A stretch of 64,000 nt of DNA from Yersinia enterocolitica (GCA_002082245.2 NBTC02000002.1:2604001-2668000), one strand, 5' to 3'. Positions 48,555 through 60,241 are shown, counted from the stretch's first letter. Notes: generated from the sequence alone by a model not told the origin. Program-made: numbers and translations.

Positions 48555-48801
48555 ATATATCACTCTATCGTAGTCTGCACTATGAAGTTGTTAGCAGCGG
48601 ACAGACAGCGACAACATCAAGTTAAGAAACATCATGATGACAGGCTGAAACAAAAATGGTAATTTTGGTTAAGAAAATTCCTAAAACGATACTAAAACGC
48701 TTCAAACAAAAATAATTACTAAGAAAAACTATTTATCGTGATGCCTAAATAATAGGGCTTCATGAGGATATTGTTTATTTGTCTACTGACAGCACGACAT
48801 T

Positions 48802-49902
48802 ATGCAGAGTGAATTGAATATGAATAGCCATTCCTACGATCAGCTTCTGAAAAGTAAGCATCGGCTCTCTTTACTGCTTTTTTTATTTCTTAATGCGTCG
48901 TCTTCTATTTTTAGTATGATATTACCGTCACCTGAAACGCCAGCAGTGACATTACCGATAGTACTGATCACGGTTATCAGCCTGAGCGCAGCAACTTATC
49001 TGATTTTTATTTCGAAGAATTATGCCAATAAACTGAATTTATTTTCAATAATCATGGGCGTGCTTTGGGCCTGGCAAATCATTCTTAAATACGAATATTT
49101 GGGTAATAATGAAAATAACTACTTACTACTCAGCCTGTTTACGATTTTCTTTATCAGCACCATAGCCCTGTCTGATAATTTCCTTGCTTTTTGTCTACAC
49201 AGTGCACCAGCAGCATTAACCGTTATTTTACTCGACGATTTTCAAAATATTTTCCGTATTGTATTCACCATCATGCTGCCACTGATTGGTTTCTCCTTAC
49301 ATCATTTGATGCTACGTCGTAGCGATGACTTTACCCGAAAACTTGTCGCACGCCTTTATAATGAAAGGGAAAAATTCAGTGATTTAAGCATGATAGACCC
49401 CTTAACCAGTTTGTATAATCGCCGGGGTCTGGAGAATAAACTTGAAACACTACTGGCTCAGTCTCCCGGCAATCATTACGTATTGTTGCTCGATATCGAC
49501 CATTTTAAAGCTTATAACGATAACTATGGTCACACGATGGGGGATCAAGCACTGGTACGTGTTGCGGCGGCTATCCGTGATGCTGTTCGTTCACGGGATA
49601 TCGTGGTGCGCTACGGCGGCGAAGAGTTTTTAGTGTTACTGACTCATGTGAGTGAAGAGTATGCAAGCCAGCTTGCTGAGCGCGTGCGCCAACGGGTTTT
49701 AGGACTTGATATTCCACATGTTTTTAACCATAAAGTTTCTACAACCGTGACATTGAGCGCAGGTATTTCTCCTCTGCAAGCCTATGATCTGGCCTCCTCG
49801 CTTAAAGCCGCGGATGAAGCACTTTACCGGGCCAAAAAAGATGGCCGGAATAAAGTTGCCTTTGCCGGAGAGAAATTATCAAACGTTGAATCGTCACCTT
49901 GA
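48802..49902 (+). CDS. Membrane diguanylate cyclase (GGDEF)
   Basis: 366-residue protein with about six hydrophobic helices in the first ~180 residues and a C-terminal GGDEF domain. The active site is GGEEF, five residues after an RSRD inhibitory-site motif, and LLDIDHFKAYNDNYGHTMGD carries the metal and GTP contacts, so it should synthesise c-di-GMP. The N-terminal sensor is not a domain I recognise. Start uncertain: 48802 or 48820 (MNSHSYDQ); neither has a strong ribosome-binding site. It stands alone, with long spacers on both sides. Confidence 0.9.
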   Translation: MQSELNMNSHSYDQLLKSKHRLSLLLFLFLNASSSIFSMILPSPETPAVTLPIVLITVISLSAATYLIFISKNYANKLNLFSIIMGVLWAWQIILKYEYLGNNENNYLLLSLFTIFFISTIALSDNFLAFCLHSAPAALTVILLDDFQNIFRIVFTIMLPLIGFSLHHLMLRRSDDFTRKLVARLYNEREKFSDLSMIDPLTSLYNRRGLENKLETLLAQSPGNHYVLLLDIDHFKAYNDNYGHTMGDQALVRVAAAIRDAVRSRDIVVRYGGEEFLVLLTHVSEEYASQLAERVRQRVLGLDIPHVFNHKVSTTVTLSAGISPLQAYDLASSLKAADEALYRAKKDGRNKVAFAGEKLSNVESSP

Positions 49903-50216
49903 TTAAATGACGCGGTACAAACTCAATTATTATTTTCATCGATAATGGTTGAGTTTAATACTGCGATATTATATTTCACTTTCATTATGTTATTAAACCT
50001 TGTCATTGCATCTAAAAAAAATAAATCACTAGCTCATCTGCTGGCAGATAACATCTATTTAAGCGAATCATCCTTCCGCACAGTTGAACATAATTAGCGT
50101 TTAAAACTGTAAATTGCGCTATTACCCCCAGTTCAAATACCCATCCATCATCCAGGCAATGTTGCTCAATGTCTCAGGGTAATCTGGCCCATATTCGTAT
50201 ATCACAATACATGTAC

Positions 50217-50235
50217 AATAATGATTATCATTTAT
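50217..50235. promoter_or_regulatory. Fur-box-like site upstream of scrK
   Basis: AATAATGATTATCATTTAT matches the Fur consensus at 14 of 19 positions and contains the symmetrical core AATGATTATCATT. It lies 149 bp before scrK and 15 bp before an 18-codon frame. Its role is unclear. Confidence 0.45.
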
Positions 50236-50324
50236 AGAAAGAAAAACCATGCAGGAAGAGTATTGCGAATCAGGGTCTGGAGCTTATCACTGTTTTTTAC
50301 TATAACGGATTATTTTGTTGCTTT

Positions 50325-50336
50325 GCTAAACCGATT
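50325..50336 (+). promoter_or_regulatory. ScrR-like operator upstream of scrK
   Basis: GCTAAACCGATT has the central CG typical of LacI-family operators. It is nearly identical, in reverse, to AATCGGGTTAGC (51530-51541) and to the AAACCGGTTTAGC site (51589-51601) before scrY. Confidence 0.6.
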
Positions 50337-50383
50337 CTTCTACTTTTAGCAGCAAATAGGATTGAAGAAAACAGGGGTTTATC

Positions 50384-51319
50384 ATGGAAAATACCATTTG
50401 GGTTTTAGGTGATGCTGTAATTGATTTAGTTCCTGAAAATTCAAATAATTACCTTAAGTGTCCAGGTGGTGCACCTGCCAATGTGGCGGTCGGCATCGCC
50501 CGATTGGGCGGTAAAAGTGCCTTTATTGGCCGGGTTGGGCAAGACAGTTTTGGTCGTTTTATGCAGCAGATATTACAACAGGAAAACGTCGATACCCACG
50601 CGATGACACAGGATCCGCTGCACCATACCTCTACAGTTGTGGTGGATTTAGATGAGCATGGCGAACGCACTTTTACATTTATGGTGACACCGAGTGCCGA
50701 TCTATTCTTACAACCAGATGATTTACCTGAATTTAAAAACAATCAGTGGCTGCATTTGTGCTCTATTGCCTTAAGCCAAGAGCCGAGCCGTAGTGCCGCC
50801 TTTGAGGCGATGCGCCGTATGAAAGCCGACGGTGGTTGGGTCAGCTTTGATCCCAATATCCGTGCCGATATCTGGCGCGAACCACAAGCGTTGCTCCCCT
50901 GTCTGCAACAGGCGCTGTTATTGGCCGATGTAGTGAAACTGTCGTTGGAAGAACTGAACTTTATCTGCCCAGATCAGGATATTGCTGGCGCAATGGAACA
51001 GTTGATGGCCGACTATTGCTGCAAATTGCTACTGGTAACACTGGGTGCCAATGGCGTTTGGGTGCATAACCGCCATCGTCTGCAAAAATACCCGAGTAGG
51101 AAAATCACCCCAATAGACACGACTGGCGCGGGTGATGCCTTTGTCGCTGGGTTGCTGACAGCATTGGCACGGCTACCAAATTGGCATTTAGGTGCAGATC
51201 TCACCGCCGCCATCGATCAGGCGCAAGCCTGTGGTGCTTTAGCCACCAGCGCTAAAGGAGCAATGACTGCGTTACCTAATGCTCAACAGTTGCGGCATTT
51301 TCTCCAACCCGACCACTAA
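50384..51319 (+). CDS. scrK: ScrK, fructokinase
   Basis: PfkB-family sugar kinase that phosphorylates the fructose released by ScrB. CPGGAPANVAVGIARLGG is the N-terminal PfkB signature, and DTTGAGDAFVAGLL, with the catalytic Asp, is the C-terminal one. 311 residues. It opens the sucrose cluster; a 325-bp gap with its own operators separates it from scrY, so scrK and scrYAB probably have separate promoters, as in the known enteric scr regulons. Confidence 0.95.
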   Translation: MENTIWVLGDAVIDLVPENSNNYLKCPGGAPANVAVGIARLGGKSAFIGRVGQDSFGRFMQQILQQENVDTHAMTQDPLHHTSTVVVDLDEHGERTFTFMVTPSADLFLQPDDLPEFKNNQWLHLCSIALSQEPSRSAAFEAMRRMKADGGWVSFDPNIRADIWREPQALLPCLQQALLLADVVKLSLEELNFICPDQDIAGAMEQLMADYCCKLLLVTLGANGVWVHNRHRLQKYPSRKITPIDTTGAGDAFVAGLLTALARLPNWHLGADLTAAIDQAQACGALATSAKGAMTALPNAQQLRHFLQPDH

Positions 51320-51529
51320 CTGCATAAATCCTCTTCCGCATAAACCATTTAGGATGTCGCCTTTGACAGGCAGGCAGGTATCCGTCCCTCCTCCTACCTG
51401 TCACTCTTTTTGCTAAACACCCAGCATGTTAGCGCCTGCTACATGCATTATCGCGCGCGCCCTCTTCCTGCTCATCGCCTTATTCGTCTCAAAAAGTCAT
51501 GCACTTTGCAGTCTGGATCACAATAGCTG

Positions 51530-51556
51530 AATCGGGTTAGCAAAATGTTTTGCTAA
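51530..51556 (+). promoter_or_regulatory. Operator region upstream of scrY, site 1
   Basis: AATCGGGTTAGC (51530-51541) is the reverse of the GCTAAACCGATT site before scrK with one change. It overlaps the perfect palindrome TTAGCAAAA-TG-TTTTGCTAA at 51537-51556. Assignment to ScrR is inferred from recurrence next to scr genes. Confidence 0.55.
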
Positions 51557-51588
51557 TCCCAAAGGATCCCCCTTATGTTAGCCATGAA

Positions 51589-51601
51589 AAACCGGTTTAG
51601 C
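51589..51601 (+). promoter_or_regulatory. Operator upstream of scrY, site 2
   Basis: AAACCGGTTTAGC contains the 10-bp perfect palindrome AAACCGGTTT with a central CG, as expected for a LacI-family repressor such as ScrR. It lies 43 bp before the scrY start. Confidence 0.6.
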
Positions 51602-51638
51602 TGTTTAGCATAAATACAATCAATCACATACCGAGTGA

Positions 51639-53180
<1,542 letters not shown>

Positions 53181-53272
53181 CTATTACGCACCGCGGTAAT
53201 CACGACGAATACCGCCTGCTGCCGTGACGATCCTCGGCATGCAGGAATCAAAATAAATTTGCGAGGGATATC

Positions 53273-54643
53273 ATGAATATCAATGAGACCGTAACGGCTC
53301 TGCTCCCATTGCTTGGTGGTAAAGAGAATATCGTCAGTGCTGCACACTGCGCCACTCGCCTGCGCTTGGTTCTGGCAGATGATTCTTTAGTGCAAAAATC
53401 AGCGGTAGAAAAACTCGATGGCGTTAAGGGCTGCTTCAGCAATGCCGGGCAGTTACAGGTGATTTTCGGTACCGGGTTGGTCAATAAAGTTTATGCCGAA
53501 TTTATCAAGGTAGCGGGTGTAAACGAAGCCAGTAAATCTGAAGCTGCCGCTGTGGCGGCGCGTAAACTCAATCCGTTCCAGCGCATTGCCCGCCTGCTAT
53601 CCAATATTTTTGTCCCGATCATTCCGGCAATCGTGGCGTCCGGCCTGTTAATGGGCTTGCTCGGCATGGTAAAAACCTATGGCTGGGCCGATGCTGACAG
53701 CGCGCTGTTTATCATGCTGGATATGTTCAGCTCCGCTGCCTTTATCATTCTACCTATCTTGATTGGTTTCACCGCGGCCAAAGAATTTGGCGGTAACCCG
53801 TATCTGGGGGCAACACTGGGCGGCATTTTGACGCACCCAGCGCTAACCAATGCCTGGGGGGTGGCGGGCGGTTTCCATACTATGAATTTCTTCGGTATGG
53901 AGGTGGCGATGATTGGCTATCAGGGCACAGTATTCCCGGTGCTACTGGCAGTGTGGTTTATGAGTATGTTGGAAAAACGCCTGCGCAAAGTGATACCTGA
54001 TGCGCTGGACCTGATCCTCACACCGTTTTTGACCGTAATCATTACCGGTTTTGTCGCGCTGTTATTTATCGGCCCTGCCGGGCGAGTATTGGGTGATGGG
54101 ATCTCGCTGGTACTTAGCACACTGATAACCCATGCTGGCTGGCTGGCCGGGTTACTGTTCGGCGGGCTTTATTCCGTGATAGTGATAACCGGCATCCATC
54201 ATAGCTTCCACGCCATCGAGGCCGGGCTATTGGGTAATCCGAATATCGGGGTCAATTTCTTGTTACCTATCTGGTCAATGGCAAACGTGGCGCAAGGCGG
54301 AGCCTGCCTGGCAGTCTACTTTAAAACCCGCGATGCTAAAATTAAAGCCATCGCCATCCCATCGGCATTTTCTGCCATGCTGGGTATTACCGAAGCGGCA
54401 ATTTTCGGGATTAATCTGCGCTTTATCAAACCCTTCCTTGCTGCACTGGCAGGTGGTGCATTAGGAGGCGCTTGGGTCGTCGCGAATCATGTCAATATGA
54501 CTGCGGTGGGCTTAACCGGTATCCCGGGCATCGCTATCGTACAAGGCAATTCAATTGTTAATTATCTGATTGGATTGGTTATTGCATTTGGCGCTGCATT
54601 TATTATCTCTCTACTGCTTAAGTACAAAACGGACAGCGAATAA
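53273..54643 (+). CDS. scrA: ScrA, sucrose-specific PTS enzyme IIBC
   Basis: Inner-membrane component that imports sucrose and phosphorylates it at C6 of glucose. The IIB domain carries the phospho-Cys in SAAHCATRLRL (Cys26), followed by a ~350-residue IIC domain with eight to ten hydrophobic helices and the GITEAAIFGINLRF segment. There is no IIA domain and no separate IIA gene nearby, so it must use the glucose IIA protein Crr, as in other enteric scr systems. It overlaps scrB by 1 bp. Confidence 0.95.
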   Translation: MNINETVTALLPLLGGKENIVSAAHCATRLRLVLADDSLVQKSAVEKLDGVKGCFSNAGQLQVIFGTGLVNKVYAEFIKVAGVNEASKSEAAAVAARKLNPFQRIARLLSNIFVPIIPAIVASGLLMGLLGMVKTYGWADADSALFIMLDMFSSAAFIILPILIGFTAAKEFGGNPYLGATLGGILTHPALTNAWGVAGGFHTMNFFGMEVAMIGYQGTVFPVLLAVWFMSMLEKRLRKVIPDALDLILTPFLTVIITGFVALLFIGPAGRVLGDGISLVLSTLITHAGWLAGLLFGGLYSVIVITGIHHSFHAIEAGLLGNPNIGVNFLLPIWSMANVAQGGACLAVYFKTRDAKIKAIAIPSAFSAMLGITEAAIFGINLRFIKPFLAALAGGALGGAWVVANHVNMTAVGLTGIPGIAIVQGNSIVNYLIGLVIAFGAAFIISLLLKYKTDSE

Positions 54644-56052
54644 TGCAAGAAGTCAGTTTGCTAAAACAACTTACGCTGGCAGTGATGCGTGGCCAAATCC
54701 GCGCATCGCGTGACCCTCATCGGCCAGGCTGGCACCTGGCCCCCAGTGTCGGGCTGCTGAATGATCCCAACGGGTTTATTTATCATGCTGGCTATTATCA
54801 TTTGTTCTATCAATGGAACCCGTTAGATTGCCGCCACGGCAGTAAATACTGGGGCCATTGGCGTAGTGCCGATCTGATTCATTGGGAACATCAGCCTGTC
54901 GCATTGGTGCCCAGTGAAGAATATGAAAGCCACGGCTGCTACTCAGGTTCTGCCGTTATTGCTGATGACCGAATCACGCTGATTTACACCGGTAATGTGA
55001 AATATCCTGATGGCTCGCGCACCGCATTCCAATGTCTGGCACAGGAGAATGAGCGAGGGGAATACGACAAATTAGGACCAGTGCTCCCATTACCTGCGGG
55101 CTATACCGGCCATGTTCGCGACCCGAAAGTCTGGCAGCACGACGGTCAGTGGTACATGGTTTTAGGCGCGCAAGATAAGCAACTGCAAGGGAAAGTGCTG
55201 CTATTACGCTCCGATGATTTACGTAAATGGCATAATCTGGGTGAAATTGCCGGTTCTGGTCTGGGCGGATTAGGCCCGTTTGGCTATATGTGGGAATGCC
55301 CTGACATATTCAGGTTAGCGGATCAGGAGGTGCTGATTTTCTGCCCGCAGGGCATCGCTGCTGAAGCAGAGCGTTATCGTAATACCTTCCAGGCTGGCTA
55401 TTTACTGGGCCAATTGGATTATACCAAGGCAGCATTCAACCATCAGGCGTTCCACGAACTGGATCTCGGCTTCGAATTCTACGCGCCACAAACCACGCTG
55501 GCCGCAGATGGCCGCCGCCTGTTATTCGCCTGGATGGGCATCCCGGATGAAGATGAGTTGTATCAACCCACCGTAGCCCATGGTTGGATCCATACCATGA
55601 CCTGCCCACGAGAGCTGAGTCTGGTTGACGGCAAAGTCATTCAACGACCCGCGCGTGAATTGCAGGCATTGCGCCGTGAACATCGTCAGTGGCAAGGTCG
55701 TGCTCAACAGGCACCGGCACTCTCCATCCGCAGTGCTGAAATGATAGTCGAGGTTAGTGCGCCATTTATCCTCGAATTAGGCGATGAAATGATGCTGATA
55801 TGGGATGGTGAACGTATCACACTAAGCCGCCGCAATCTGCGTACCGGGCTGCAAGAGTTCCGTTATTGGCGCGGTCAATTGCAGCAGTTACAACTGCTCT
55901 GCGATAGTTGCAGCATAGAGATATTTATCAATCAGGGAGAGGCGGTAATGACTACATGCTACTTCCCGACTGAAGACCCGATAGCAATCTTTAACGGAAA
56001 TGCTGAACTGTGTCTGCAACACTGGTTGTTGTCTTCGCCCATGTTAGAATGA
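54643..56052 (+). CDS. scrB: ScrB, sucrose-6-phosphate hydrolase
   Basis: Cytoplasmic GH32 invertase that splits sucrose 6-phosphate into glucose 6-phosphate and fructose. The nucleophile Asp is in LLNDPNGFIYH, the transition-state Asp in VRDPKVW and the acid/base Glu in MWECPDIF. 469 residues with the C-terminal beta-sandwich. The start codon overlaps the scrA stop (TAATG), so translation is coupled. Confidence 0.96.
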   Translation: MQEVSLLKQLTLAVMRGQIRASRDPHRPGWHLAPSVGLLNDPNGFIYHAGYYHLFYQWNPLDCRHGSKYWGHWRSADLIHWEHQPVALVPSEEYESHGCYSGSAVIADDRITLIYTGNVKYPDGSRTAFQCLAQENERGEYDKLGPVLPLPAGYTGHVRDPKVWQHDGQWYMVLGAQDKQLQGKVLLLRSDDLRKWHNLGEIAGSGLGGLGPFGYMWECPDIFRLADQEVLIFCPQGIAAEAERYRNTFQAGYLLGQLDYTKAAFNHQAFHELDLGFEFYAPQTTLAADGRRLLFAWMGIPDEDELYQPTVAHGWIHTMTCPRELSLVDGKVIQRPARELQALRREHRQWQGRAQQAPALSIRSAEMIVEVSAPFILELGDEMMLIWDGERITLSRRNLRTGLQEFRYWRGQLQQLQLLCDSCSIEIFINQGEAVMTTCYFPTEDPIAIFNGNAELCLQHWLLSSPMLE

Positions 56053-56098
56053 ACTATCTTTCAAGGCGACAGATTCACTCAGTGAAAAACAATAACCT

Positions 56099-57133
56099 GT
56101 GAAAAATCATAAACGAATTACCATTAACGATATTGCCAAACTGGCTGGTGTGTCGAAATCGACCACCAGTTTGGTGCTCAATGGGCGTAGCAAGGAGTAT
56201 CGTGTTTCCGATGAAACGCGGGATCGTATTATTGCCTTGGCCAACGAACATAACTATCAACCGAGCTTCCATGCCCGCTCGCTACGCTCAACCCGCAGCC
56301 ACACCATAGGATTGGTGGTCCCGGAGATGACCAACCACGGTTTTGCCCTGATTTCACGTGAGCTGGAGATGCTGTGTCGCGAAGCCGGATTACAGCTACT
56401 TATTGCTTGTACCGATGAAAACCCCGGTCAGGAAATGATGGCGGTCAATAGCCTGGTACAACGTCAGGTCGATGGCCTGATTGTCGCCTCCAGCCAGCTC
56501 AATGACAGCGAATATCAAAAGATCAATGCCCGCCTGCCAGTGGTGCAGATGGATCGATTAATTGGTGAATCAGAGTTGCCGCTGGTTATCACTGACTCGG
56601 TAGCCTCCACCGCCATACTGGTTGAAAACGTTGCCCGCCAACATCCTGATGAGTTTTATTTTCTTGGTGGTCAGCCACGCATCTCCCCTACTCGCGATCG
56701 GCTGGCTGGCTTTCAGCAGGGGCTACAACAGGCAGGGGTTACCTGCCGCCCCGAGTGGGTCCTAAATGGCCATTACCTGCCCAGTTCCGGTTATGAAATG
56801 ATTGCCCAACTCTGTGCACAATTAGGCCGCCCACCTAAAGCGGTGTTTACTGCCGCCTGCGGGCTGTTGGAAGGTGTACTGCGCTATCTCAATCAGCATC
56901 AATTAATGGACAGTGAGATTCATTTATGCAGTTTTGACGATCACTATCTGTTTGATTGCCTGCCGTTGAAAATAGATACCATCGCACAAGATTGCCAAGG
57001 GCTGGCACGCCACAGCTTTGAGATGATCACCAGCTTGATTGCTGAATCGGCACTGGCGCAAAATCAACTGATTCTGCCAGGGCAGATCCATTGGCGCCAT
57101 CCGGGTTCTAAGGCGCTTAATGAGCAACACTGA
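56099..57133 (+). CDS. scrR: ScrR, LacI-family sucrose operon repressor
   Basis: LacI-type repressor of the scr genes. The N-terminal HTH and hinge ([31 protein letters not shown]) precede a periplasmic-binding-protein-like sensor domain that probably binds fructose or fructose 1-phosphate as in other ScrR proteins. It starts with GTG at 56099; the region upstream in frame closes quickly, so this start is the only reasonable one. 344 residues. Its last 14 bp overlap the start of the dhaR-type gene. Confidence 0.93.
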   Translation: MKNHKRITINDIAKLAGVSKSTTSLVLNGRSKEYRVSDETRDRIIALANEHNYQPSFHARSLRSTRSHTIGLVVPEMTNHGFALISRELEMLCREAGLQLLIACTDENPGQEMMAVNSLVQRQVDGLIVASSQLNDSEYQKINARLPVVQMDRLIGESELPLVITDSVASTAILVENVARQHPDEFYFLGGQPRISPTRDRLAGFQQGLQQAGVTCRPEWVLNGHYLPSSGYEMIAQLCAQLGRPPKAVFTAACGLLEGVLRYLNQHQLMDSEIHLCSFDDHYLFDCLPLKIDTIAQDCQGLARHSFEMITSLIAESALAQNQLILPGQIHWRHPGSKALNEQH

Positions 57134-59030
57134 ACCGGTGACCACCCCTGCATTAGCCGACTCCTGGCGGCGCTGCCAAAAATTGATGCAAGCCCACCAA
57201 TGGCGAGTACCTCACCGGGCCGTGGGTGCGACGTTCCAGTCAATTTGTCAGCGCAAAAATGACTTGCTGGTATTAGGTCAGGCGGCATTGGAAGATGCTT
57301 ACGAATATATGGAATCACGCCCTTGTGCGCTGCTGATTCTGGATGAAAGTGGCTGTACTCTATGGAAATGCGGGCATCCACAAACGATAAGTCAGCTACA
57401 GGCATTAGGGATTGATTGCGGCAGTTATTGGGCAGAAGGGCTAATGGGTACCAATGCCCCGGCGCTGGCAATTGCTGAAGGCAACCCGATACAAGTCAGT
57501 GGCCAGCAGCATTTTAAACAGGCGCTGCATCCGTGGCGCTTTTGCGCTACTCCGGTGTATGACAACAGTGGCCGCCAACGGGCGGTCATTGTTTTAGGTA
57601 GCCTGCTCACCGAACATGCGGCAAGTGATTTGCCTCTGACATTGGCTATCGCCCGCGAAATTGGCAATTATCTCCACGCAGATAGCTTATTAGCAGAAAC
57701 TAACCGTCATCTGAATGAACTCAATGCCCTACTCGATGGTGTGGACGATGGTGTCATGGCATGGGACCAACGCGGTTGCCTGCTGTATCTCAATCGTCGT
57801 GCTGCGGCTATTTTACAACTAGATGAAACCAGTAGCCTCGGCAAGCCGGTCACAGATTTGCTGACCTTACCCTCCTTACTGACCCACGCCATTTTACACC
57901 GTAATCCCCTCAGCCACGTCGAGGTGACCTTTGAGAATCAGCAGCAATTTATTCCGGCTCTCTTAACCCTCAAACCCATCCCAGATGGTAACCGCTGCGG
58001 CTTTATTGCATTACTCCATCCACAAGAATTACTGCGGCAAATGGTGCACAACCAATTAGGGGGGGCTAATTGTACTTTTGATGATATGCCGGTTGCTTCA
58101 CTAGAAATGCGCCGCCTGGTGCGTTATGGCAAGCAGGCTGCCAAAGGTCGGCATCCGATTTTACTGCACGGGGAAGAAGGGGTCGGTAAACAGCAGTTGG
58201 GGCAAGCAATCCATAATGCCAGCAATCGCGCCGATGGCCCTTATATCGTCTTAAATTGTCAGGCATTGCCACAAAATTTCATGGCGCGAGAATTTCTTGG
58301 TAGTGATGCCAGTGAAGGGGAATCCGGCCAACCCAGCAAATTTGAACTGGCTAACGGTGGCACCTTATATCTGGAACAAGTTGAATATCTGTCGCCGGAA
58401 ATGCAGTCAGCTCTGCTGCAAATCGTCAAAACTGGCATGGTAATGCGGGTCAACTCTAATCGGGTGATCCCAGTCGATGTCCGGATTATTACCGCCACCG
58501 GGGCAGATTTGCCCTTATTGGTTAAACAAGGGCGTTTTCGCCGCCAGCTATTTTATACCCTACAATCTTTCGAATTACATATTCCACCACTGCGTCAGCG
58601 TCAACAGGATATCCCCCCACTGGTACAGCATACATTGGCAAGCATTGGGCAACATTTCCACTGCCAATACCAGCCAGATGAGAGTGTTATCCGTCAGTTA
58701 TGCCAATACCCATGGCCCGGGAATGATCAGGAACTGAAAAGTGTGGTGGAGCGGGCCGCCATGGCTTGCCGCAATAACCGCATTAACCTCAATGATTTGC
58801 CAGAGCATCTACTGGGGGAAAGGCTGTTATTAGAACCGGAGATGCCGCAACCTCAGCCTGTCTTATCACTACAAGAATTAGAAAGACAGGCCATTATTCG
58901 TGCGGCACTGGTGTGCCAAGGTCAGCTAAATGAAATGGCGACCTTATTAGGGATAGGCCGCACAACCTTATGGCGAAAAGTAAAACTTCATCGGCTGGAT
59001 ATCAGCCAATTTAAGGGTGGCGAGTCATAA
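57120..59030 (+). CDS. dhaR: DhaR-type AAA+ transcriptional regulator
   Basis: 636-residue regulator whose sequence follows E. coli DhaR throughout. An N-terminal sensor (about 1-190; [24 protein letters not shown]) precedes a PAS domain (about 200-320), an AAA+ domain with Walker A GEEGVGKQ, and a C-terminal Fis-type HTH ([20 protein letters not shown]). The GAFTGA loop needed to contact sigma-54 is absent (the region reads [13 protein letters not shown]), as in DhaR, which acts with sigma-70. No dhaKLM genes lie nearby. It overlaps the end of scrR, so it is translated from the scrR message. Confidence 0.9.
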   Translation: MSNTEPVTTPALADSWRRCQKLMQAHQWRVPHRAVGATFQSICQRKNDLLVLGQAALEDAYEYMESRPCALLILDESGCTLWKCGHPQTISQLQALGIDCGSYWAEGLMGTNAPALAIAEGNPIQVSGQQHFKQALHPWRFCATPVYDNSGRQRAVIVLGSLLTEHAASDLPLTLAIAREIGNYLHADSLLAETNRHLNELNALLDGVDDGVMAWDQRGCLLYLNRRAAAILQLDETSSLGKPVTDLLTLPSLLTHAILHRNPLSHVEVTFENQQQFIPALLTLKPIPDGNRCGFIALLHPQELLRQMVHNQLGGANCTFDDMPVASLEMRRLVRYGKQAAKGRHPILLHGEEGVGKQQLGQAIHNASNRADGPYIVLNCQALPQNFMAREFLGSDASEGESGQPSKFELANGGTLYLEQVEYLSPEMQSALLQIVKTGMVMRVNSNRVIPVDVRIITATGADLPLLVKQGRFRRQLFYTLQSFELHIPPLRQRQQDIPPLVQHTLASIGQHFHCQYQPDESVIRQLCQYPWPGNDQELKSVVERAAMACRNNRINLNDLPEHLLGERLLLEPEMPQPQPVLSLQELERQAIIRAALVCQGQLNEMATLLGIGRTTLWRKVKLHRLDISQFKGGES

Positions 59031-59032
59031 TC

Positions 59033-60118
59033 TCAATGCACCGCCCAGTCAGGGAAAATCATCGGCAAAGTAAATGCTTTTAGCTGCTCAGCAGAGAGTT
59101 GACGCCGCTGTGCATTAATCTCTGCGCCCGGCCCTTGACTGTTTGCTTCAAAGAAACGTGAATCTTGTGGATAGAACCAGATTTTCTCGCCTTGCTTATC
59201 TTTACCAGACATTTTATCCCAACCGTAAATGTGGTCATCCATCGTCGTATTTATAAATACCGTCTGGCCAATGGCCGCAGGATCAGCATAACGGCCATCA
59301 TCAAAGGCAGTGGTCGGATGCCACGGACGCCCTAAAGCGAAACTTTTGGCTGGAACACCGGGTTCTTTGGTCAAACGACTATTGAGAAAAATCAAACCAT
59401 AAGGTGATGTGTTTAATGTACTGGGGGCAGTAATATAGCCATAGGGTGGCTCAATATCACGACGATCGCGGGCAATAATATTACATCGGTCAAATACCGT
59501 AATACCTGAGCCAAAAATAAAATCGACATGACCACTGATTTCGCAATCAGTAAAATAGCTACGACTGCCCGTTTTGCTGTACAGCGTATCCTGATAACCT
59601 TCGAGTTTTACTTGCTTAAAGCGCGCCTTATCACTGTTTTCAGCTAATAATAATGCCACAGCTTGAGTGTCTTTTAACTTCGTCGGATCGCTGTCAGCTT
59701 TCTTTTTATTGGCTGGGAAATCAAAATCATTACGAATAGTAAGTTCTTCAGCCGTAAAATTTGCCGCATTAACCAGTACCGTACTACTACCAGATGTTCC
59801 CCATTTCTCTCCTTGCGGGTTAAGCATACCCGCTGCCGTATTGGCACTGATCACCGTACCATCACGGTCTTCCCCTTTCAAAGTAACGTTATTACGATTG
59901 ACCTCTAGCCTTTCGTTATAAATGCCATTTTTCAGGAAAATCACAAACAGCGAATTATCCGCTGGTGCTGATTTTAACGCAGTATTAATCGAGGGAAACT
60001 CATTATCCTGAGGCGCAGTAGAAACCACAGCATTATACTGGGCAGCACTGACTTGCCCCAATACAGCAATTGACATCAATCCTAACAATAGCGTTTTACC
60101 CAGAAAATTAATTGGCAT
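59033..60118 (-). CDS. pemA: Pectin methylesterase (pectinesterase A type)
   Basis: Secreted carbohydrate esterase family 8 enzyme that demethylates pectin. A signal peptide (MPINFLGKTLLLGLMSIAVLGQVSAA) leads a right-handed beta-helix with the family motifs GIYNERLEV, QAVALLLAE, QDTLYS, HVDFIFGSG (catalytic Asp) and LGRPWHPT (Arg/Trp). 361 residues, as in plant-pathogen PemA. No other pectin genes lie beside it. Convergent with the dhaR-type gene with a 2-bp gap. Upstream are KdgR-like and CRP-like sites. Confidence 0.94.
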   Translation of the reverse strand: MPINFLGKTLLLGLMSIAVLGQVSAAQYNAVVSTAPQDNEFPSINTALKSAPADNSLFVIFLKNGIYNERLEVNRNNVTLKGEDRDGTVISANTAAGMLNPQGEKWGTSGSSTVLVNAANFTAEELTIRNDFDFPANKKKADSDPTKLKDTQAVALLLAENSDKARFKQVKLEGYQDTLYSKTGSRSYFTDCEISGHVDFIFGSGITVFDRCNIIARDRRDIEPPYGYITAPSTLNTSPYGLIFLNSRLTKEPGVPAKSFALGRPWHPTTAFDDGRYADPAAIGQTVFINTTMDDHIYGWDKMSGKDKQGEKIWFYPQDSRFFEANSQGPGAEINAQRRQLSAEQLKAFTLPMIFPDWAVH

Positions 60119-60220
60119 TACATGATCCTTAGTTATTAATGCTCGCCAGATTAAAATGGTTTTAGGTTATTATCGATTAAGAAAAGCCAGTTACACTATG
60201 GTAAAACGGCATAATACTAA

Positions 60221-60241
60221 AAATGGAACGATGTTCTATTT
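60221..60241 (-). promoter_or_regulatory. KdgR-like box upstream of pemA
   Basis: AAATGGAACGATGTTCTATT with a final T is an imperfect palindrome around GGAAC-GAT-GTTC, similar to the KdgR operator (TGAAACANTGTTTCA, 10 of 14 informative positions). KdgR represses pectin genes in related bacteria; here it is inferred. Confidence 0.55.

Larger units (their letters stand above)
49903..50383. other. Intergenic region upstream of scrK
   Basis: A 481-bp AT-rich stretch. The right third contains a Fur-like box (50217-50235) and a ScrR-like operator (50325-50336). Between them, an 18-codon frame at 50250-50306 (MQEEYCESGSGAYHCFLL) follows AGAAAG; I cannot say whether it is translated. No RNA gene or repeat is seen in the left part. 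Confidence 0.5.

Noticed and set aside
50250..50306. RyhB-type small RNA downstream of the Fur-like box
   Set aside because: The conserved RyhB core is not present and no convincing terminator hairpin follows, so only the short frame and Fur-like box are reported.
51508..51525. Possible CRP site before scrY (TTGCAGTCTGGATCACA region)
   Set aside because: Only the right half fits; the left half has two mismatches and the spacing is off, so it is not listed as a feature.
57120..59030. Sigma-54-dependent activator
   Set aside because: The AAA+ domain lacks the GAFTGA loop that contacts sigma-54; the protein follows DhaR, which works with sigma-70.
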